Below are positions 1-7,866 of a stretch of 18,525 nt of DNA, piece by piece (positions within the stretch are counted from its first letter, which is position 1; each line of letters starts with the position of its first letter). The stretch spans positions 1 through 18,525 of the forward strand of contig JAENXO010000010.1 in NCBI GenBank assembly GCA_016649455.1, written 5' to 3'. Position numbers and translations under genes: made by a program. Source of the stretch: Gemmatimonadota bacterium. GTDB taxonomy: Bacteria; Gemmatimonadota; Gemmatimonadetes; Palauibacterales; Palauibacteraceae. The notes beneath the pieces were generated by a model that was not told the DNA's origin, ran no database searches, and worked only from the letters and a program-made list of their open reading frames with translations.

Positions 1-807
1 ATTGACCGAGACCACGACACCAGTGAAGTCCTCTCCCGGAAACGCCGTGAAGTGCACCGTCGCTTCCCGGTCCCGCGCCACGGCAGCGATCTCGCTCTCC
101 AGTACCTGCACGTCCACGTCCACGCTCGACACGTCGACGATAGTGGCGACGGAATCCCCGGGCCCGACCCGGGATCCGACGTCAACGGCGAGATTCGCCA
201 CCCGCCCGGTGTAAGGCGCCCGGAATTCGGTCTTCTTCAGGTCGTATCGCGCCCGCTCGACCCGCGCTTCGGAACCGGCCAGGCCGCTGCGTACTCTCGC
301 CTGGCGCTGGCGCTCGGTCTTCAAGACCTCGTCGTCGATCCGCTCGTCCCCCAGCGTCAACTCCTGGTAGGTGGCCATCGCCTGCTCGAGCGCGCCCTCG
401 GCCTCCTTCAGATCCAGTTCGTACACGCTCGGGTCGATCCGTGCGATCAGTTGCCCCGCCCTCACGAAATCACCCTCGCGCACCGGAACCTCGACGATCG
501 ATCCGGTGACTTCGGCCGCCAGCAGGCCGGTCCTCAGCGCGGCCGCCTGTCCTTCTGCGGTGGCCCAGATCACGAAGGTGCCCCGCCGTGCGACCCCACC
601 CTCGACCGGAATGGCGACGCCGGTGGCAAACGCCGAAGTCGCGGCGGTCCCGCGGGCCGCTTCCATTGCGGAATCGACCACCGCGCTGTTCTCGGTGTCC
701 GGCTCGTCATCGGTGGCCGCGTTCTCCTGGAGTCTCAGATAGATCCCGGTGATCGCGGCGATGCCCAGGACGAGCACGATCAGAGTGACGATGTAGCGCG
801 ACTTCAT
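1..807 (-). CDS. HlyD-family / RND-type efflux periplasmic adaptor subunit, C-terminus outside window
   Basis: This is the first 269 residues of a membrane-fusion (adaptor) protein. The family links an inner-membrane efflux pump to an outer-membrane channel in the periplasm. A basic N-terminus is followed by one hydrophobic segment (about residues 6-24), giving a membrane anchor or uncleaved signal. Next is a half barrel-sandwich (lipoyl-like) motif around residues 97-125, with TGSIVEVPVREGDFVRAGQ. A charged helical hairpin runs from about 130 to 195, and the second lipoyl half at about 196-224 carries FRAPYTGRVANLAVDVGSRV. The start of the beta-barrel domain follows. The frame is open to the left edge, so the gene is truncated by the window and not broken. 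The ATG at 807 has no clear Shine-Dalgarno. The pump and outer-membrane genes probably lie to the left. Family assignment is firm; substrate is unknown. Confidence 0.9.
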   Translation of the reverse strand, partial: MKSRYIVTLIVLVLGIAAITGIYLRLQENAATDDEPDTENSAVVDSAMEAARGTAATSAFATGVAIPVEGGVARRGTFVIWATAEGQAAALRTGLLAAEVTGSIVEVPVREGDFVRAGQLIARIDPSVYELDLKEAEGALEQAMATYQELTLGDERIDDEVLKTERQRQARVRSGLAGSEARVERARYDLKKTEFRAPYTGRVANLAVDVGSRVGPGDSVATIVDVSSVDVDVQVLESEIAAVARDREATVHFTAFPGEDFTGVVVSVN

Positions 808-841
808 TGATAGCCTGCACCGATCGGGTAAGGAGTTACGA

Positions 842-867
842 GAGGATGTTCGAAGCCGATCATCCTC
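842..867. promoter_or_regulatory. Inverted repeat in the antiporter-adaptor spacer
   Basis: GAGGATG (842-848) and CATCCTC (861-867) form a perfect 7-bp inverted repeat with a 12-base centre. It lies 35 bases upstream of the efflux-adaptor start, inside the 177-base gap 808-984. No T-run follows on either strand, so an intrinsic terminator is unlikely. An operator for a local regulator is possible but unproven. I see no convincing promoter hexamers and nothing else in this gap. Confidence 0.3.
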
Positions 868-984
868 CCCTCACGACAACACCTGGTTCCGTCATCCCGC
901 TGAGCCGAACAGGTAGGAGGAAACGCCACGAATGACCCATCCCGATCGTTAGACGCGACCAGTGGACCGGTGGTTGCCCGGCTG

Positions 985-2094
985 CTACACCGGAAGGAAG
1001 AAGAACGCGATACCGAGCATCAGGTACACGGCGAGCAGCTGCACCCCCTCCATCCAGTGAGACTCCCCGTCCTGTGACACCAGGGCCATAATGCCGACCG
1101 ACATCACCACGGCGACGACCTCGAGGCCGGTGAAGCGGAGATCCATTGGCTGCGGCCCGACGAAATGGCTCACGAACACCAGGAGCGGAGCCACGAACAG
1201 CGCGATCTGGATCGACGATCCAAGGGCGATGTTCACGGACAGGTCCATCTTGTTCTTCAGCGCCATGAGCACGGCCGTCGAATGCTCGGCCGCGTTACCG
1301 ACCAGCGCCACCAGGATGACCCCCACGAACACCTCGGTCATTCCGAGCTCGTGGGCCGCCTGCTCCAGGCTGCCGACCAGCATTTCGGACATGAACCCCA
1401 CCGCCGCCGCGGAGAGAACGAGCAGCCCCAGGGCCCGCAGAGCATCCTGCCGACCTCCCGGCGCCTCATGCCCGTGGGTCTCCGGTTCCTCGTCCGCGTG
1501 CGCGGCACCCAGGTAGAGATGCGAATGCGTCCGCAGGCTGAACACCAGGCTGAGCACGTAGGTGAGCATCAGGACAATCGAGATGTCGAGGCTGAGATTC
1601 CGCTCGACTATCTGGTGCCCGTCGCCGGCCAGGGCGTGGAAGATGGCGGGGATCACCAGCCCGATCGCACTCAGCACCAGCATCGTCCCGCCGAGGCTGG
1701 CGGCCGTCTTGTTGAAGCGCTGAATCGGCGGATGTCTGAGACCGCCGACGAGCGCGCTGAGCCCGAACACGAGCAGGATGTTGCCGATGATCGAGCCGGT
1801 GAGCGACGCCTTCACGACCTCGTGCAGACCGGCCCGCAGGGCCAGGACCGCAATGATCAGCTCGGCCGCATTCCCGAACGTCGCGTTGAGCAGTCCTCCG
1901 ACACCAGCGCCGACGTGCTCCGCCAGTCGCTCCGTGGCGCGCCCCATGTACCCGGCGAGCGGAATGATCGAGATCGCGGCGGTGATGAACACCGGCGTGC
2001 CGTCCATTCCCATGCCGTAGCGCATCACGATCGCCACCGGGATGAACAGCAGCAGCGAAGCCAGCACGTTATCGAGGGTGATGAATCGCTTCAC
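985..2094 (-). CDS. cax: Calcium/proton antiporter, CaCA superfamily CAX type
   Basis: This is an integral membrane cation/proton exchanger, probably exporting Ca2+ across the inner membrane. It is almost entirely hydrophobic, with about eleven predicted membrane segments. It shows the two duplicated CAX signature repeats, FGNAAELI (about residues 73-80) and VGNAAEHS (about 265-272). The glutamates in these repeats bind the cation in known CAX structures. A central His/Asp/Glu-rich loop (about 189-210) separates the two halves, like the acidic loop of the family. The start is set at GTG 2094, giving 369 residues. The only further in-frame extension begins with TTG at 2157, close to the tRNA and without a ribosome site. 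The GTG has no Shine-Dalgarno of its own and overlaps the stop of a 9-codon frame (see 2091-2120). Ion specificity is inferred from the family. Confidence 0.93.
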   Translation of the reverse strand: MKRFITLDNVLASLLLFIPVAIVMRYGMGMDGTPVFITAAISIIPLAGYMGRATERLAEHVGAGVGGLLNATFGNAAELIIAVLALRAGLHEVVKASLTGSIIGNILLVFGLSALVGGLRHPPIQRFNKTAASLGGTMLVLSAIGLVIPAIFHALAGDGHQIVERNLSLDISIVLMLTYVLSLVFSLRTHSHLYLGAAHADEEPETHGHEAPGGRQDALRALGLLVLSAAAVGFMSEMLVGSLEQAAHELGMTEVFVGVILVALVGNAAEHSTAVLMALKNKMDLSVNIALGSSIQIALFVAPLLVFVSHFVGPQPMDLRFTGLEVVAVVMSVGIMALVSQDGESHWMEGVQLLAVYLMLGIAFFFLPV

Positions 2095-2120
2095 GGATCG
2101 GATTCTGCGACTGGAGTCAT
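2091..2120 (-). CDS. Possible 9-residue leader peptide coupled to cax
   Basis: ATG at 2120 opens a frame MTPVAESDP that ends in TGA at 2093-2091, overlapping the GTG start of cax as GTGA. A G-rich stretch 5 bases upstream of the ATG can serve as a ribosome site. A 6-bp hairpin (CCCCGC/GCGGGG, 2128-2148) lies just ahead and encloses another purine-rich stretch. The antiporter start itself lacks a ribosome site, so translational coupling would explain its initiation. Such a short frame may arise by chance. Confidence 0.25.
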   Translation of the reverse strand: MTPVAESDP

Positions 2121-2168
2121 GAGTGCCCCCCGCCTCCCGGATGCGGGGTGGCCGCAAGGCCGGTCCAG

Positions 2169-2239
2169 AGGCGCCGTCCGGATTCGAACCGGAGTAGGGG
2201 GCTTTGCAGGCCCCTGCCTAGCCGCTCGGCCACGGCGCC
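2169..2239 (-). tRNA. tRNA-Cys (GCA)
   Basis: Read on the minus strand, a 71-base cloverleaf is visible. The acceptor stem is GGCGCCG/CGGCGCC. The anticodon stem GGGGC/GCCCC has loop CTGCAAA, so the anticodon GCA sits at 2207-2205. The T arm is TCCGG TTCGAAT CCGGA. The discriminator base is U, a known identity element of tRNA-Cys. CCA is not encoded and must be added after transcription. No T-rich terminator follows, so the transcript may run on into the antiporter gene. Confidence 0.97.
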
Positions 2240-2325
2240 GTCACGCCCGACGGATCGGACGCGGCAGTATGGTATCGAGACGAGTGGAGACCCGAAAGGG
2301 GCCGGTGGGCAGGTCCAGGGCCGAC

Positions 2326-2355
2326 TTGTGCCCGCTTCGGAGCCGCGAGCATATT
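2326..2355 (+). promoter_or_regulatory. Candidate sigma70-type promoter for the 2393 gene
   Basis: TTGTGC (2326-2331) and CATATT (2350-2355) are separated by 18 bases, in the spacer between the tRNA and the plus-strand gene. Matches to the consensus are only partial (about 3/6 and 4/6). The spacing and position, about 15 bases before a plausible transcript start and before the GGAG ribosome site at 2384, fit a promoter. The rest of the 2240-2392 spacer shows nothing clear for the divergent tRNA. Confidence 0.35.
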
Positions 2356-2392
2356 CGGCCCATCGCCGCACTTACACGCGCCCGGAGATCCG

Positions 2393-4027
2393 ATGCGATC
2401 CATGCTCGAACGCCGGTCCGGACTCGTCCTCGTCGTGACCGCCGGATTTCTGGCCGCCTCCCCGGGAATCGGCCTGGCCCAGGCGTACGACCGGGATGCA
2501 CGGCTTCCGGACCACGGAGCATTGTGGATCGAGCTGTCTCCAAGCTGGGAGACCTGGAGCGACCAGTTCGCGCTCGGAAGCGCGACGGTGAGCGACGGCT
2601 CCAGGGAGCCGCTGCACTCGGAGTACGAGGGACCGATCGTCGAACGGCTGTTCCCCGGCATGGATCCGCTCCTCGCGGACCTGAACCGGGACGCCGTCGC
2701 CCTGGGATACGATTCGCTGTCCGCCACCGACGTATCGCTCGGAGATCTCGATTACGGAAGGGTCACGAAAGACATTCGCCGGGTTCCGCTGGGGCTGTCG
2801 TTCGGCCTGTTCAACCGGGTATCCGTGGACGTGATGGTTCCCGTCATGCGGGGAAGGGCGGAAACGGCCTATGCCTACGATTCCACCGCCGCCAATTTCG
2901 TCCCGTCCTCTACCGTCTTTCCGGTTCCGGAGTCGTTTTTCGGCCCGCTGTCCAGCGCTCAGGCAGACCTGGTCGCGCTGATCGAGGGCGGGACGCTGAC
3001 GCCGGAAGAGGAGGCCGCGGCGCGGGCGCTGCTCGAGGGATCTGACGAATTCGCGCTGGCACTGGAGGATCGGGTCAGCGGGGAGCAACTGCTCCCGACG
3101 GCTCAGTCAACGGCCGGGGCTCAACTGACCGACCGGTATGCCGCCATGTCCGACGGATACACGGCGTTCGGTCTTTCCCTGCCGACCTTTGCGCTCCCCG
3201 ATTCCGCCCAGAGCACGGACCTCCAGCGGATCCTGGGGGGGGCACCGATCGGAGTGGACTCGCTGATCGACACGACGCGCGGCTGGGACCTGGGCGAGAT
3301 CGAAGTCGGGCTGCGCGTCCTGCTGTTCGACACCTTCGAACCGATCACGCCGGTAGACGAGGACCGGTTCCGGGCTACCCGCAAACCGGACCTCAGAGGC
3401 TCGGGGACCCGTTTTCGGACGACGGTAGGTGCGCGCCTGCGGATTCCGCTGTCGGAGGCTGACGCGGCCCCCTACCTGGTTCCCTCGAGCGCGATGCAGC
3501 AACCGATCGGCGATGGACAGACCGACCTGGAATTCGGGTTATGGCAGGACGCCCAGGTCGGGACCTGGCTGTGGATCGTGGGAAGCGCGCAATACACCCT
3601 GCAGCTCGCCGACGAGCTCGTGATGCGGGTCCGAGACCCCGACCATCCGTTTGCGTACACGGATCAGGAACGCACGGTGAACCGGAATCTGGGAGACGTG
3701 TTCGAGCTCCGGTTGTCTCCCCGATTCCGCATGAACGAGACGATTTCACTCGGACTCGAATACAAATGGCGCAGTAAGGGATCGGACGAGTACACGGGTG
3801 AAGGAGTTCCCGACCCGTCACCCCTGGCGAGCGAGTCGAGCCAGAGCCGTCACAGGCTGGGGATCGGCGCCTACTACCGGACCACGCCACGATTCGCGGC
3901 CGGGATCGCCAACTTTCCGCTGGAAATGTCGATCGTGTGGCAGGGGTCGATAGCGGGAGGAGGCGGACAGACGCCCGCGTCCGAGATCATGACGTTCAAC
4001 GTGCGGGTTCCGCTTCAACTGTTCTGA
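2393..4027 (+). CDS. Secreted protein, probable outer-membrane beta-barrel, family not recognised
   Basis: This is a 544-residue exported protein. The N-terminus has basic residues, a hydrophobic core (about 10-23) and an AQA site near residue 31, a Sec signal peptide. The mature part has alternating hydrophobic/polar stretches ending in Phe (VRVPLQLF), the usual C-terminal signature of a beta-barrel inserted by the Bam machinery. Aromatic strands such as ISLGLEYKWRS and HRLGIGAYYRTT support a barrel in the C-terminal half. An acidic helical insertion (about 198-225, EEEAAARALLEGSDEFA) interrupts the N-terminal half. GGAG five bases ahead of ATG 2393 fixes the start. The 3' end overlaps recN on the other strand by 13 bases. 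I do not recognise the family; a porin or transport role is possible but not shown. Confidence 0.85.
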   Translation: MRSMLERRSGLVLVVTAGFLAASPGIGLAQAYDRDARLPDHGALWIELSPSWETWSDQFALGSATVSDGSREPLHSEYEGPIVERLFPGMDPLLADLNRDAVALGYDSLSATDVSLGDLDYGRVTKDIRRVPLGLSFGLFNRVSVDVMVPVMRGRAETAYAYDSTAANFVPSSTVFPVPESFFGPLSSAQADLVALIEGGTLTPEEEAAARALLEGSDEFALALEDRVSGEQLLPTAQSTAGAQLTDRYAAMSDGYTAFGLSLPTFALPDSAQSTDLQRILGGAPIGVDSLIDTTRGWDLGEIEVGLRVLLFDTFEPITPVDEDRFRATRKPDLRGSGTRFRTTVGARLRIPLSEADAAPYLVPSSAMQQPIGDGQTDLEFGLWQDAQVGTWLWIVGSAQYTLQLADELVMRVRDPDHPFAYTDQERTVNRNLGDVFELRLSPRFRMNETISLGLEYKWRSKGSDEYTGEGVPDPSPLASESSQSRHRLGIGAYYRTTPRFAAGIANFPLEMSIVWQGSIAGGGGQTPASEIMTFNVRVPLQLF

Positions 4028-5700
4028 GATTCGTCTCCCGCCGCCCGTACGAGCAATTCTCTCGCGTGTCGCAGCGACGCCTCGCTCTCCGGATCACCGC
4101 CCAGCATCCGGGCAAGTTCCTCGACTCGAGCTTCGTCCCGCAGATGAACCAGTCGGGTCGCGACCCGGCCGGCCTGCTCCTCCTTTTCGACCCGGAGATG
4201 CACATCCGCCCGCGCGGCGATCTGGGCCAGGTGCGTGATCGCGAACACCTGATGTGAGCCGGCGACCGTCTCCAGGCGTCCGGCGACGTGGTGGGCGACA
4301 CGTCCACCGATCCCTGCGTCGATCTCGTCGAATACGAGGCTCGGAACCGAGTCCACCGAAGCCAGCACGCTCTTGAGAGCGAGCATTACGCGGCTCAGCT
4401 CGCCCCCGGAAGCGACACGCGACAGGGGGCCCGGGTCGAACCCCGGGTTCAAGCTGACCAGGAACCGGATCGTCTCCGCTCCGTCCGGACCCGGCTCCTC
4501 CAGCGGCGTCAGCTCGACGCAGAACCGGCCACCCGGCATTCCAAGGTCCGGCAATTGGGCCGTTACCTCCCGCTCCAGCTGTTCCGCCGCCTGCCGGCGG
4601 GCCTCCCCCAGCCGGGTCGCGAGCGCCGACAGGGCCTCCCGGTGGTCCCGCTCCTGGCCTTCCAGACGCTCGATCTCATCTTCCGAGTTTTCGATCGAAT
4701 CGAGCTCGGCCCGTGCCCGATGCCCTTCGGCCTTCACGTCCTCCAGCGTTCCACCGTACTTCCGCCGCAGCCGAAACAGCAGGTCCTGTCTCTGGCGCAG
4801 CGAGGCCAGCCGGCCCGGATCGTGTTCGACCTGGAATCGATAGTCCCGAAGTCGGCGTCCCAGCTCGTCCAGCGTCGCCTGCCCTGTCTCGTACAGCTCT
4901 TCGATTCCGGTCGCCTCGGGATCGATCCGCAGCAGCGAGTCCAGTGCCCGTCGCAGGCCGCCGAGCCGGTCCACGACCGCTCCGTCGCCGCCGTACACGA
5001 CGTCGTGCAGCTCGCCCGACAGGGCCAGCAGCTCTTCGGAGTGCTCGAGGCGCCGGACCTCCGCCGCCAGCGAATCTTCCTCTTCCGGCTCGATCCCGGC
5101 GCTCTGGATCTCCTTCGCTTTTCTCCGCAGGAACTCCGCGTTCTCGCGCGCCTCTGCTACCCGGCGCCGGACTGCCTCGAGCTCTGTTCGGGCGGCCCGC
5201 AGTGCTTGCCATGCCGATCTTACCTCCGCCGCGACCGTCCCGGCGCCGGCGAACTCATCCACGATCCGGCGTTGCGGAACGGGACGCAGCAGAGCCTGGT
5301 GCTCGTGCTGACCATGCAGATCGACCAGGGCGGCGCCGAGCTCACCGATCAGGCCTGCCGTTGCGGGAGATCCGTTCACCCACGCGCGGTTGCGACCTTC
5401 ACGTTGCAGCTCTCTGCGGAGGATCAGGCAGTCGTCCGACACGTCGATCCCCAGCTCGTCGCAGCGCGCGCGGAGAATGGGATCGTCCGGAAGGTCGAAT
5501 ACACCCTCGACGATCGCCCGGTCTTCGCCCGCCCGGATCACGTCCGCCGCGGCGCGTTCACCGAGCAGGAGGGACAGTGCGCCCACAATGATCGACTTCC
5601 CCGCACCGGTCTCGCCACTGAGGACGTTCAGCCCGGGGCCAAGCTCGACGTGAATGTCGTCGATCACCGCGTAGTTGCGGATCCGGAGTTCGGTCAGCAT
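4015..5700 (-). CDS. recN: DNA repair protein RecN
   Basis: This is an SMC-like ATPase that acts early at DNA double-strand breaks, tethering DNA ends for recombinational repair in the cytoplasm. It has 561 residues, close to E. coli RecN (about 553). The N-terminal ATPase half carries Walker A GETGAGKS at residues 29-36. A long coiled coil fills about 150-380. The C-terminal half has the ABC signature SGGEL (431-435), Walker B LVFDEID with Asp458-Glu459, and a switch histidine in ITHLAQIA (about 488-495). The start ATG 5700 lies 36 bases after the nadK stop, so it is probably the last gene of the nadK operon. In many bacteria recN follows nadK in the same way. I see no LexA-type operator directly upstream. 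Confidence 0.97.
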   Translation of the reverse strand: MLTELRIRNYAVIDDIHVELGPGLNVLSGETGAGKSIIVGALSLLLGERAAADVIRAGEDRAIVEGVFDLPDDPILRARCDELGIDVSDDCLILRRELQREGRNRAWVNGSPATAGLIGELGAALVDLHGQHEHQALLRPVPQRRIVDEFAGAGTVAAEVRSAWQALRAARTELEAVRRRVAEARENAEFLRRKAKEIQSAGIEPEEEDSLAAEVRRLEHSEELLALSGELHDVVYGGDGAVVDRLGGLRRALDSLLRIDPEATGIEELYETGQATLDELGRRLRDYRFQVEHDPGRLASLRQRQDLLFRLRRKYGGTLEDVKAEGHRARAELDSIENSEDEIERLEGQERDHREALSALATRLGEARRQAAEQLEREVTAQLPDLGMPGGRFCVELTPLEEPGPDGAETIRFLVSLNPGFDPGPLSRVASGGELSRVMLALKSVLASVDSVPSLVFDEIDAGIGGRVAHHVAGRLETVAGSHQVFAITHLAQIAARADVHLRVEKEEQAGRVATRLVHLRDEARVEELARMLGGDPESEASLRHARELLVRAAGDESQNS

Positions 5701-5736
5701 TCCAGACTCTCGCTCCGGCGCCTCACGAACGCGACA

Positions 5737-6675
5737 TCAGAGCTCACTCGGGCGGACGTCTCCCCAGCGGAGTTTCTGTCGCAGAACCTGGAAGAAGTTG
5801 TGCTCGGGAAGCCGAATGAGACGCACCGGATGCGGAGAACGGGCCACGCGAACCCGGTCCCCGGGCTCCACACTTCCGCCTGGCTGCCCGTCCACGGTGA
5901 CGAGAATTCCGCCCACGTCGCTGGTGAGCTCGATCGTGATAACCGAGTCGGCGGGAACCACCACGGGGCGCACTGCGAGGGTATGCGGACAGATCGGGCT
6001 CGCGACGATCGCGTCCATCTGGGGAACCAGGATCGGCCCGCCGGCGGACAGGCTGTAGGCCGTCGAGCCGGTCGCCGTCGCGATCACGATTCCGTCAGCG
6101 CTGTACTGTCCGATCTCCTCGTCGTCTACCCAGACGCGCATGCGGATCAGACGAGCGAATCCGCCCTTGTGGATCACGGCGTCGTTCAGGGAATAGCCGC
6201 TCCACATGCGGTGACGATCTGACACTCTCCCCGAGATGTCCTCATCCTCGCCCTGACGCGGCAAGCTGGCGCTCGCCCGGGTAACCTGAACGTCGAGTGC
6301 CAGTCTCCGCTCTTCGACGACGTCACCCGCCTCCAGGCGCTGAAGCACTTCGCCCAGCCGGTCGGCTGGAGCCGCGGTGAGAAACCCGAGATGCCCGAGG
6401 TTGCAGCCGAGGACCGGTACATTCTGCGGGCCCGCGAGCCTCGCTCCGCGCAGGAGCGTCCCGTCACCACCCAGCGTGAGCAGAACGTCCAGTCCAGCCA
6501 GGTCGCTCGGCAGCGGCTTCCCCTCGAGCAGGGGCGATCCATCGTCGTCCACCACGGCCGCGAGGTCATCGGACAGATACAGTTCGAGTCCGAGTCCGTC
6601 CGCGCATTCATCGAGCTTCCGGAGAGCGTCCGGTAGCGTTGCGTGCCCTGTGTGCCCATCAACGCCTACTCGCAC
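5737..6675 (-). CDS. nadK: NAD kinase
   Basis: NAD kinase phosphorylates NAD+ to NADP+ using ATP or polyphosphate, the only route to NADP. The 312-residue protein has the catalytic GGDGT motif at 69-73, then NLGHLGFLT (92-100). The NAD-binding LND is at 163-165, and the glycine-rich ADGIVIATATGSTAYSLS segment (193-210) is followed by AGGP. All are hallmark motifs. Start is GTG 6675, supported by AGGAG about 8 bases upstream and lying one base after the ispA stop. An acidic insertion (about 140-155, GEDEDIS) is slightly unusual. The gene lies between ispA and recN, as part of the common xseAB-ispA-nadK-recN order. Confidence 0.97.
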   Translation of the reverse strand: MRVGVDGHTGHATLPDALRKLDECADGLGLELYLSDDLAAVVDDDGSPLLEGKPLPSDLAGLDVLLTLGGDGTLLRGARLAGPQNVPVLGCNLGHLGFLTAAPADRLGEVLQRLEAGDVVEERRLALDVQVTRASASLPRQGEDEDISGRVSDRHRMWSGYSLNDAVIHKGGFARLIRMRVWVDDEEIGQYSADGIVIATATGSTAYSLSAGGPILVPQMDAIVASPICPHTLAVRPVVVPADSVITIELTSDVGGILVTVDGQPGGSVEPGDRVRVARSPHPVRLIRLPEHNFFQVLRQKLRWGDVRPSEL

Positions 6676-6676
6676 G

Positions 6677-7579
6677 TCAGTGGCTCCTGTTGATGATGTA
6701 CCCGGCCAGGTCCCGCAGCTCGGCCGACTCTTCCAAGTCTGCCAGCTCGGACGCCGCGGCGGACGCGAGCCGGCGGCTCATGCTCACCGCCTCTTCCATC
6801 CCGAACAATCCCGGATAGGTCGCCTTGCGGAGGGCCGTGTCGCGCCCGCGCTCCTTGCCCAGCTTCTCAGTGTCTCCCCGCAGGTCCAGAATATCGTCGA
6901 TCGCCTGAAAGGCCAGCCCGAGCCGTAAGCCGAAGCGCTTCAGGCGCTCAACTTCCGCCTCATCGGCCCCGGCAGCGATCCCGCCCATGGCGACAGATGC
7001 GCTGATCAGTCGAGCCGTCTTGCCCGTGTGAATGCTCTCCAGTTCGGCAGGTTCCACGGAACGGCCCTCGGCCCTGAGATCCAGCAGTTGACCTCCGACC
7101 ATGCCGGTTGCGCCCGAGGCCGCCGTAAGACTCGCGACCAGGCGGCGGGTCGTCAGATCGTCGAGGCCGACTGGCCCTGAGGAACGCAGAATGGCCTGAA
7201 CGGCAAGCGGCATCAGGGCTGCGCCTACCATCACTGCCGGGCCGACACCGTACCGGACATGAACGGTCGGCCGTCCCCTTCGAAGCACATCGTCGTCCAT
7301 GCACGGCAGGTCGTCGTGAACCAGCGAATACGCGTGTACGAGCTCAACGCTGCAGGCGAGATCCACGACCCGGTCCGAAGTGCCTCCAGCGGCACGATAG
7401 GCCGCCATCAGGAGCAGGGGCCGAATGCGCTTTCCCGGGCTCAAAACGGCGTACCGCAGCGGCGCCGCCAGATCCGCGGGGACCCCGGCAAGCTCCGCAT
7501 CAAGAAACTCGAGCAGCGCAGCCTCTATCCGGTCTCTCCACGGGCCCAGGTATTCCGGCTCGACCGATGAGGAACTCAC
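6677..7579 (-). CDS. ispA: Polyprenyl (farnesyl / geranylgeranyl) diphosphate synthase
   Basis: This enzyme condenses isopentenyl diphosphate with allylic diphosphates to give C15 or C20 precursors of quinones, undecaprenyl carriers and other isoprenoids. It has 300 residues. The first Asp-rich motif DDLPCMDDD is at 89-97 and the second, DDILD, at 228-232. The IPP-binding PGKRIRP is at 48-54 and GGQLLDL at 162-168. Tyr-Ser just upstream of the first Asp motif (SLVHDD) matches bacterial short-chain FPP synthases. Product length cannot be fixed from sequence alone. GTG 7579 overlaps the xseB stop as GTGA, indicating translational coupling. dxs, often next in this cluster, is not here. Confidence 0.93.
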   Translation of the reverse strand: MSSSSVEPEYLGPWRDRIEAALLEFLDAELAGVPADLAAPLRYAVLSPGKRIRPLLLMAAYRAAGGTSDRVVDLACSVELVHAYSLVHDDLPCMDDDVLRRGRPTVHVRYGVGPAVMVGAALMPLAVQAILRSSGPVGLDDLTTRRLVASLTAASGATGMVGGQLLDLRAEGRSVEPAELESIHTGKTARLISASVAMGGIAAGADEAEVERLKRFGLRLGLAFQAIDDILDLRGDTEKLGKERGRDTALRKATYPGLFGMEEAVSMSRRLASAAASELADLEESAELRDLAGYIINRSH

Positions 7580-7866
7580 TCGTCGTCAGTCTCCTCGTCC
7601 GGACCCGATGCGGTGTCGAATCCGATCACTGACAGGTCGCCGGCCGCCGACTCGATCAACTCCTCGACCTTCCCCTGTGCGTAGTCGAGCAATTGACCGG
7701 CGTCACGAAGCCTGCTCACTCCTGTCTCGAACAGGGAGAGCGCCTCGTCGAGCTCGACATCACCGTCATCCAGCTCGCGGACGATCCTGTCCAGCTCCGC
7801 CATCAGGTCCTCGAATCCAACCCGAGGTTCGTCTCCGTCAGTCCGCGCGGCAATCCTGTCAGTCAC
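7576..7866 (-). CDS. xseB: Exodeoxyribonuclease VII small subunit
   Basis: This is the small subunit of exonuclease VII, which degrades single-stranded DNA from both ends; several small subunits coat each large subunit. It has 96 residues. The family core is clear: FEDLMAELDRIVRELDDGDV, then DEALSLFETGVSRLRD and a second helix with LLDYAQGKVEEL. N- and C-terminal tails are Asp/Glu-rich and probably disordered. The GTG start at 7866 overlaps the xseA stop (GTGA), and its own stop overlaps the GTG of ispA in the same way. The three genes therefore form one translationally coupled unit. Confidence 0.95.
   Translation of the reverse strand: MTDRIAARTDGDEPRVGFEDLMAELDRIVRELDDGDVELDEALSLFETGVSRLRDAGQLLDYAQGKVEELIESAAGDLSVIGFDTASGPDEETDDE

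Noticed and set aside
1165..3045. Plus-strand open frame spanning the antiporter, tRNA and the start of the secreted-protein gene
   Set aside because: It crosses three independent features on both strands, has no domain, and the competing frames have clear family motifs.
4288..6222. Long plus-strand open frame (644 codons) opposite recN and nadK
   Set aside because: It lies antisense to two genes with complete catalytic motifs. Its product is Arg/Gln/Pro/His-rich with no domain, as expected for antisense frames in GC-rich DNA.
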